Source of the DNA: JANLYC01 sp963815445 | Lineage (GTDB): Bacteria; Actinomycetota; Actinomycetes; Propionibacteriales; Nocardioidaceae | Reading direction: 5' to 3' | Assembly (NCBI GenBank): GCA_963815445.1 | Contig: CAWFGV010000009.1 | Location: 25,880 to 89,879 of the forward strand | DNA length: 64,000 bases | Part shown: one piece after another, positions 59,008 through 64,000 of the stretch | Position numbering within the stretch: position 1 is the first letter of the stretch | Layout: the number at the start of each line of letters is the position of its first letter | Translations under genes and position numbers: made by a program | Notes under the pieces: model-generated | What the model was told of the DNA's origin: nothing | Seen by the model: only the letters and a program-made list of their open reading frames with translations | Databases searched by the model: none

Positions 59008-59805
59008 TCAGCGCCTGGGAAGGTGACGGATCGACGCCAACCGGTAGGTTTCGTGCCCGCCGCGGACCGTGTTCTCGCTGACCGTCCCGATGTCCCGCAC
59101 GTACTTCTTGTGATCAACGACACCCGGCTCGAGTGGGGTTGTCTCCTTGCTCAGCAAGGCGTGGTGCGTGCCGACCGCGGGTGAGACGGCGTGAGCGTTC
59201 AGCGACAGGATGCGGAAGTGGTCCTGGGCGTGGCCCGGGAAGTACTCCTGGGTCGCGGCGAACCCGACCCTCGGATGCGCCGGCATGAAGATCCCCGCCT
59301 CCGCTCCGTTGCGGCCGGACTGGAACGACCCGTCCCGGCTCACGACCTGACCGGTCGGGCTCAGGGTCGCCGTGCGCTCGCCGAAGTACCAGACCGTGCC
59401 GCGCTTTGTCTGGGCGTACCAGTCGATCGTCCGCTCCCGGACCCTGCCGTGCTTGATCACGCGGTCGAAGACCTGCCGGCACACGATGCCGTCGACCATC
59501 TTGGTCCTGTACGTGACGACGAAGATGTCGGTCGCGGGGATGCCCTCGTCGTTGCCGCGGTAGACCAGGCGGGTGCCGGGGCGCAGCGGGAACCACTCGT
59601 TGTCGACGCGGCCACGGGTGAAGTGCGAGGCCGGCGGGTGGTGCGGGTGTTGGCGCCGAACCTGCATCGCGGCAGCCGGCCGAGCTTCGGCTCCGACGCG
59701 TGCGGCGTGTCCCGTGGTCGCGTCGGCCGGTGCGACCAGTGCCAGCCCAGCCGCGGTCAGCGTGACCACGGTGACTGCTGTCAACGTGCTTCGGAAGCGC
59801 TGCAT
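59008..59805 (-). CDS. Secreted hypothetical protein
   Basis: A 265-residue exported protein with a signal peptide (TLTAVTVVTLTAAGLALVAPADA). A His-rich stretch (RRQHPHHPPASHF) is followed by a beta-rich domain (NEWFPLRPGTRLVYRGNDEG, then TKRGTVWYFGERTATLSP). I recognise the PLRPGTRLVYRG/VWYFGE pattern from conserved actinobacterial secreted proteins of unknown function. A GAGGAGG ribosome site lies a few nt upstream of ATG 59805. The 163-nt divergent gap to the next gene has no defined element. Confidence 0.75.
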   Translation of the reverse strand: MQRFRSTLTAVTVVTLTAAGLALVAPADATTGHAARVGAEARPAAAMQVRRQHPHHPPASHFTRGRVDNEWFPLRPGTRLVYRGNDEGIPATDIFVVTYRTKMVDGIVCRQVFDRVIKHGRVRERTIDWYAQTKRGTVWYFGERTATLSPTGQVVSRDGSFQSGRNGAEAGIFMPAHPRVGFAATQEYFPGHAQDHFRILSLNAHAVSPAVGTHHALLSKETTPLEPGVVDHKKYVRDIGTVSENTVRGGHETYRLASIRHLPRR

Positions 59806-59968
59806 GACTCCTCCTCGTGATCGGACGAGCGACCGCTCGAACGCCTCTCAGGATGCGCGGTCGCCGCTGTGTGGACGCTGAGTACCCGTGCCGGTGGCCG
59901 TCGCCGGTGGCCGATCCCGTCGGTCCCACCTAGGGTCGACAGCCCACGTGCAACAGAAGGAGACCCCG

Positions 59969-61291
59969 GTGACTGCACCCAAGGCCAAGCGGCAAACGTT
60001 CATCGTCGACACGTTGATCGAGTCGTTCGAGCCTTTGATGGAGGCGGATGCCGCAGCCTTCCGGGCGAAGTTCCGCAAGATGGCATCGGACCCGTTCGCG
60101 TTCTACCGCGGGAGCGCGTGCGTCTTCTACGCCGACATGGCAGCGCGACGCGAGCACCGGTCCGACGCGCAGACCAGTCGCGTGTGGATCCACGGCGACC
60201 TGCACGCGATGAACTTCGGGACGTACATGAATGCCGAGGGCGTCCTGGTCTTCGACGTCAACGACTTCGACGAGGCGTACCTCGGTCACTTCTCGTGGGA
60301 CCTGCGGCGGTTCGTGGCCAGCCTCGCGCTGCTCGGATGGCAGAAGGCGCTCCCCGAGGACGCCGTCAGGTCGCTGGCTCGCGACTATCTGGGCGCGTAC
60401 GTCGACCAGGTCCGCCACTACGTGGGCGAGCAGCGAGACGAAGATTTTGCCCTGCGGCTGGACAACACCGACGGGCCCATCCACGAGGTGCTCATGGGTG
60501 CGCGAATGTCGACGCGAGCCGACCTGCTGAACGCGATGACCGAGATCGTCGACCGGGATCGCCGCTTCATCCGGGGCCCGGACGTGCGGGAGCTCAGCAA
60601 GACCGAGCGGAAGAAGGTCCAGGGTGCGTTCAAGCGATACCTCGGAACCATTCCGGACACCAAGCGCGAGCATCGCCAGGTGTTCTACGACATCAAGGAC
60701 GTGGTCGGTCGGCACGGCTTCGGTATCGGGAGTGCGGGGCTGCCGGCATACAACGTGCTGATCGAGGGCTTCAACCAGGCGCTCGAGAACGACATCGTGC
60801 TCACGATGAAGCAAGGAAACACGCCGGCCGTGAGCCGCGTGGTCCGGGTGGAACGCGCGGAGGACTTCTTCGAACACGAAGGGCACCGGACCGTCGTGAG
60901 CCAGCGCGAGCTGCAGGTGCACACGGATCCGTTCCTCGGGTGGACCACGATCGACAAGGTCGGCTTCGTCGTGTCGGAGCTGTCGCCCTACGAGGCGGAC
61001 ATCTCGTGGGACGATCTCACCGAACCTGACGAGATCTCTTCCGTCGCCGGCTTGCTCGGCCGGGCCACCGCGAAGATCCATTGTGTGTCGGACGCCGACA
61101 GCTCTGAGGAGCTGGTGGACTTCCAGACCGAGGAGGCGATCGCCGACGCCATCGGACGCGACGCCGAATCTTTCATCGACGATGTGGTGGACTTCGGCAT
61201 CGACTACGCCGGACGTGTCCGCACCGACCACGCCCTCTTCGTCGACGCGTTCCGTGAGGGTCGTTTCGACCTGGTCTCCGCCGTGAGCTGA
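59969..61291 (+). CDS. DUF2252 (kinase-fold) protein
   Basis: A 440-residue DUF2252 protein. It shows the aminoglycoside-phosphotransferase/protein-kinase-like signature VWIHGDLHAMNFGTYMN (catalytic HGD) and LVFDVNDFDEAYLGHFSWDL (metal-binding D-x-D), with FYRGSACVFYADM before. The family is predicted to phosphorylate small molecules or proteins; no substrate is known. GTG 59969 has AGAAGGAG 7 nt upstream. It is the last complete gene before the DUF222 tandem. Confidence 0.85.
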   Translation: MTAPKAKRQTFIVDTLIESFEPLMEADAAAFRAKFRKMASDPFAFYRGSACVFYADMAARREHRSDAQTSRVWIHGDLHAMNFGTYMNAEGVLVFDVNDFDEAYLGHFSWDLRRFVASLALLGWQKALPEDAVRSLARDYLGAYVDQVRHYVGEQRDEDFALRLDNTDGPIHEVLMGARMSTRADLLNAMTEIVDRDRRFIRGPDVRELSKTERKKVQGAFKRYLGTIPDTKREHRQVFYDIKDVVGRHGFGIGSAGLPAYNVLIEGFNQALENDIVLTMKQGNTPAVSRVVRVERAEDFFEHEGHRTVVSQRELQVHTDPFLGWTTIDKVGFVVSELSPYEADISWDDLTEPDEISSVAGLLGRATAKIHCVSDADSSEELVDFQTEEAIADAIGRDAESFIDDVVDFGIDYAGRVRTDHALFVDAFREGRFDLVSAVS

Positions 61292-61510
61292 ACTGCTCGC
61301 TCGACCTTCGTGGCTGCATGGGGCGGCTGCTGGCTTTGGCGACCGGATCAACGGGGAGTGCTGGCCCTTCTCGGCTGTGCGCGTGCCCGCGTGCATGCGC
61401 TCGCGTCGATCGCGGGTGTGGGTCATCGAGTGCGGGCTCGGACCGGCGCGCAGCGGTGATCCGACAGACATGTCCATAGCGTCGTCCAAGGGCTCGGATC
61501 AGCGAGGCGG
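61292..61510. other. Intergenic region, nothing recognised
   Basis: 219 nt between DUF2252 and the DUF222 array. I see no ORF or strong hairpin, and no similarity to the flanks of the other DUF222 copies beyond the stop codon. Confidence 0.45.
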
Positions 61511-62909
61511 TCAGCCGGGTCGGGGTTTGAAGCGTTGGTGGCGGATGGGTCTTCGCTGCGGGTCGATGCGGGTTGGTGGGATGACGTCGGTGATGCCGTC
61601 GGGAGCGAGGACCAGGTCCCATTCGCCTTGGTGGATGAGGTGGTGGTGGAAGCTGCACAGGAGGCATCCGTTGTCGATGTCGGTCGGTCCGCCGCGGCTC
61701 CAGGGGATCCGATGGTGTGCCTCACACCAGGCGGGGGGTCGTTCACAGCCGGGGAAGACGCAGCCTTGGTCGCGGGTCATGAGCGCGATGCGCTGGTAGC
61801 GGTCGAACAGGCGACGGCTGGTGCCGAGGTCGAGGATCTTGGAGTCACCCGCGAGCACCATCGGCAGGACGCCGGCGTTGCACGCCAACCGCCGGGTCTC
61901 ACCGACCGAGAGGCTGCCGCCGGTGTCGAGGGTGGCTTCCCCGGCGCCGGTCCGGAGTCTGGTCTCGTCGACGGTGACCACAATGCGACGATGTTGGTGG
62001 CCCCGTGCTGGGGGTGTCCGTCTGTGGGGAGGTGTTCGATCAGCTCACACAACGCTCGGCCGAGCCGGTTCCCGTAGGGCAGGTCTGCTCGACGGTCGTG
62101 TCGGCGCGTGGGTCGCTCGGTGGCTCGGCGGCGTCTGCCGCAGTGTCGGTGCCGTCCTCGATCCCGGTGACGCCGGTGGCGGCGCGTCGGGGTGAGGACA
62201 GTGCGTCGAGGTGTTTCTTGAGCATCCCGAAGGTCAGGTTCGGTAACGCGAACCGTCCCCGCGCGATCCCGTCGGCACCGTACTGGCCGGTGAACCACGC
62301 CGACGCCAACGCCTTGCGTTCCTGGGCGGCGAGCTGCTGCTCCAACGTCTGGTCGACGGTGTCGGGGTCGACCACCTCGACCAGATGGTTCGCCGCCACC
62401 TGCAGCTGGGTGAACGACAGTGTCCGCGCATGCGCCAACAGATCGCTCTGAGCCACCTCGACCCGGTCCGGATCAACACCGGCTGAGAGCCGGTTGACCG
62501 CGGCCGCGACCACCACCCCTTGTTCGGCCGACACGTCTCCGGCGGCGACCGCGCGACGGGTCGGTTCGGTCACACCGGTGCTGTGCAGCTGTTTGGCGGT
62601 CCGCACGGTCCGGGACGCTTCACCCGCCGACATCCGATGGGTCGTCATCAGGTGCGCCCGCGTGGAGGACGCACCGTGGCGGTGGGGCAGGTTGCGGTCA
62701 TCAGCCTCCGCGACCAGCCGGGCGACCAGCTCATCGGCTGCGGCCCGGACCGCGAGGGCCTCCCCGATGCGGTGGTCGAGACGGGTGTCGTCCAACGACC
62801 AGGTCGCAGTGTCGACCAGGTCAGCAAGCTCTCGACGCGCGCCCGCGAAACCACGACCGAAGGCATCGTCGATGCCCACGGTCGGTGGCGGTCCCTGCGT
62901 CGTACTCAT
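61511..62909 (-). pseudogene. DUF222–HNH endonuclease, two frameshifts, copy 3
   Basis: The N-terminal frame (62909 to ~62085) covers DUF222 (LADLVDTATWSLDDTRLDHR to PSDPRADTTVEQ). A frame change near 62085, where the sequence has GGCAGGTCTGC against GGCAGCTGC in copy 4, leads to LPYGNRLGRALCELIEHLP. A second change near 61985 leads to VTVDETRLRTGAGEATLDTG and the HNH core GCVFPGCERPPAWCEAHHR with HHHLIHQGEWDL. It shares its stop-codon-proximal 3' end with copy 2; similarity ceases at the stop, which marks the element boundary. Confidence 0.85.
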
Positions 62910-62983
62910 GGATCCAACCTAGAACCCGCCACCGACACTTCCGGATCAGCACCCGACCCCAGAACCCGTTATCCACAAGGGAA
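62211..62983. repeat. Tandem direct repeat, unit 1 (partner 63228-64000)
   Basis: Nearly identical by eye to 63228-64000 at a constant offset of 1017 nt. It spans the DUF222 5' half, the promoter and the DnaA box. The repeat reaches the window edge, so further units could follow. Confidence 0.85.
62916..62977 (-). promoter_or_regulatory. Leaderless promoter and DnaA box upstream of DUF222 copy 3
   Basis: TAGGTT (62916-62921) lies 6 nt before ATG 62909; TTATCCACA (+ strand, 62969-62977) lies 59 nt upstream. The layout and the sequence between are almost identical to copies 2 and 4. Confidence 0.5.
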
Positions 62984-62995
62984 TCCCAGAAATTC

Positions 62996-63926
62996 TCGAC
63001 GGTGACCACGATGGACGCACCGATGGCGCCGTTGTGAGGGTGCCCATCGTTCGGGAGGTGTTCGATGCAGCGCACCAGGGCCCGGCCGAGCCGGGTCCCG
63101 TAGGGCAGCTGCTCGACGGTCGTGTCGGCGCGTACGTCGCTCGGTGGCTTGGCGGCGTCTGCCGCGGTGTCGGTGCCGTCCTGGCGATTCCGGTGGCGAC
63201 CCGGCGGGGTGCGGACAGGGCGTCGAGGTGTTTCTTGAGCATCCCGAAGGTCAGGTTCGGTAACGCGAACCTTCCGCGCGCGATCCCGTCGGCACCGTAC
63301 TGGCCGGTGAACCATGCCGACGCCAACGCCTTGCGTTCCTGGGCGGCGAGCTGCTGCTCCAACGTCTGGTCGACCGCGTCGATGTCGACCACCTCGACCA
63401 GATGGTTCGCCGCCACCTGCAGCTGGGTGAACGACAGTGTCCGCGCATGTGCCAACAGATCGCTCTGAGCCACCTCGACCTGGTCCGGATCAACACCGGC
63501 TGAGAGCCGGTTGACCGCGGCCGCGACCACCACCCCTTGCTCGGCCGACACCTCTCCGGCGGCGACCGCGCGACGGGTCGGTTCGGTCACCCCGGTGTTG
63601 TGCAGCTGTTTGGCGGTCCACACGGTCCGGGACGCTTCACCGGCCGACATCCGGTGGGTCGTCATCAGGTGCGCCCTCGTGGAGGACGCCCCGTGGCGGT
63701 GGGGCAGGTTGCGGTCATCAGCCTCCGCGACCAGCCGGGCGACCAGCTCATCGGCTGCGGCCCGGACCGCGAGGGCCTCCCCGATGCGGTGGTCGAGACG
63801 GGTGTCGTCCAACGACCAGGTCGCAGTGTCGACCAGGTCAGCAAGCTCTCGACGCGCGCCCGCGAAACCACGACCGAAGGCATCGTCGAGGCCCACGGTC
63901 GGTGGCGGTCCCTGCGTCGTACTCAT
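62996..63926 (-). pseudogene. DUF222–HNH endonuclease, C-terminal half lost, copy 4
   Basis: The N-terminus (63926 to ~63228) is nearly identical to copy 3. A 7-nt length difference from copy 3 between 63109 and 63228 shifts the frame, so LPYGTRLGRALVRCIEHLPN is read elsewhere. Homology stops at about 62996, in the V-T-V-D-E segment, where it abuts the 5' flank of copy 3 (CCCAGAAATTC). The HNH domain is missing. It is therefore a truncated tandem duplicate. Confidence 0.85.
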
Positions 63927-64000
63927 GGATCCAACCTAGAACCCGCCACCGACACTTTCGGATCAGCGACCGACCTCAGAACCCGTTATCCACAAGGGAA
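63228..64000. repeat. Tandem direct repeat, unit 2
   Basis: Second copy of the 773-nt repeat at 62211-62983. Differences are scattered single bases; the offset stays 1017 nt. Confidence 0.85.
63933..63994 (-). promoter_or_regulatory. Leaderless promoter and DnaA box upstream of DUF222 copy 4
   Basis: The same arrangement as at copy 3: TAGGTT 6 nt before ATG 63926, and TTATCCACA at 63986-63994. The window ends 6 nt later, in sequence matching copy 3's flank. Confidence 0.48.

Noticed and set aside
61511..64000. Insertion sequence or prophage at the DUF222 array
   Set aside because: No transposase, integrase, terminal inverted repeats or target-site duplications were seen; the units are direct repeats of one gene family.
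1..64000. tRNA, rRNA or tmRNA genes
   Set aside because: No cloverleaf, GTTCGA-type T-loop with matching acceptor, or rRNA motif was recognised in any gap.

Overview
The window is very GC-rich, densely coded chromosomal DNA from a high-GC Gram-positive bacterium. It is most likely an actinobacterium of the Nocardioides / Propionibacteriales type. The basis is gene content only: several DUF222–HNH (13E12-repeat) proteins, a mycothiol-dependent enzyme family, a DtxR/IdeR regulator, a DUF3027 protein, a DUF2530 protein, MurT/GatD, an actinobacterial XPB helicase, frequent GTG starts and many apparently leaderless genes (TANNNT about 6-8 nt before the start codon). No rRNA, tRNA, CRISPR array, insertion sequence or prophage was seen.

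Region 1 (1-11 kb) is a molybdenum hydroxylase cluster of carbon-monoxide-dehydrogenase type: a partial MobA-like nucleotidyltransferase, a CoxD/MoxR ATPase, a CoxE/VWA protein and XdhC/CoxI, then CoxS-CoxL-CoxM-CoxG. CoxL carries AYRGAGR, the form II signature, so the true substrate is uncertain. The cluster is interrupted by an inverted block holding a chloramphenicol-phosphotransferase-like kinase and a frameshifted DUF222–HNH gene.

Region 2 (11-25 kb) holds CutC, a DUF4031–LD-carboxypeptidase fusion, an HD protein, a DUF2510–scramblase-like protein, a HelD/HelR-like helicase, a stand-alone DnaB-like motor domain, an XPB helicase with a CGNR protein and a helicase-associated/WYL-like protein, and an ABC exporter. 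Region 3 (25-43 kb) holds a second DUF222–HNH gene, an acyl-CoA synthetase, a large secreted subtilase, a HAD–LarE fusion, a cold-shock protein, an MFS protein, a DUF3027 protein, a DUF2530 protein, a purine-type NCS2 permease, a MarR–MFS–mycothiol enzyme operon and a methyltransferase operon led by a 27-residue membrane ORF. Region 4 (43-54.7 kb) holds MurT–GatD, SerC, citrate synthase, PdxH, an MFS, a thioesterase-like protein, a LysR/EamA pair and a photolyase. From memory, the order XPB, Csp, MFS, DUF3027, DUF2530, MarR, serC, citA parallels Mycobacterium tuberculosis Rv0861c-Rv0889c, which would make this an ancestral actinobacterial backbone with insertions.

Region 5 (54.8-64 kb) holds a DtxR/IdeR-like regulator heading a methyltransferase–MFS–betaine-type binding-protein operon, two small or secreted proteins, a DUF2252 kinase-fold protein, and a tandem pair of DUF222–HNH genes running to the window edge.

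The most interesting signals are these. All four DUF222–HNH copies have a DnaA-box-like 9-mer and a leaderless -10 box upstream, and all four carry frameshifts although the surrounding genes look intact. There is a HAD–LarE fusion. A 44-bp palindromic repeat lies between two convergent gene pairs. A 22-bp tandem repeat begins directly after the stop codons of two unrelated genes.
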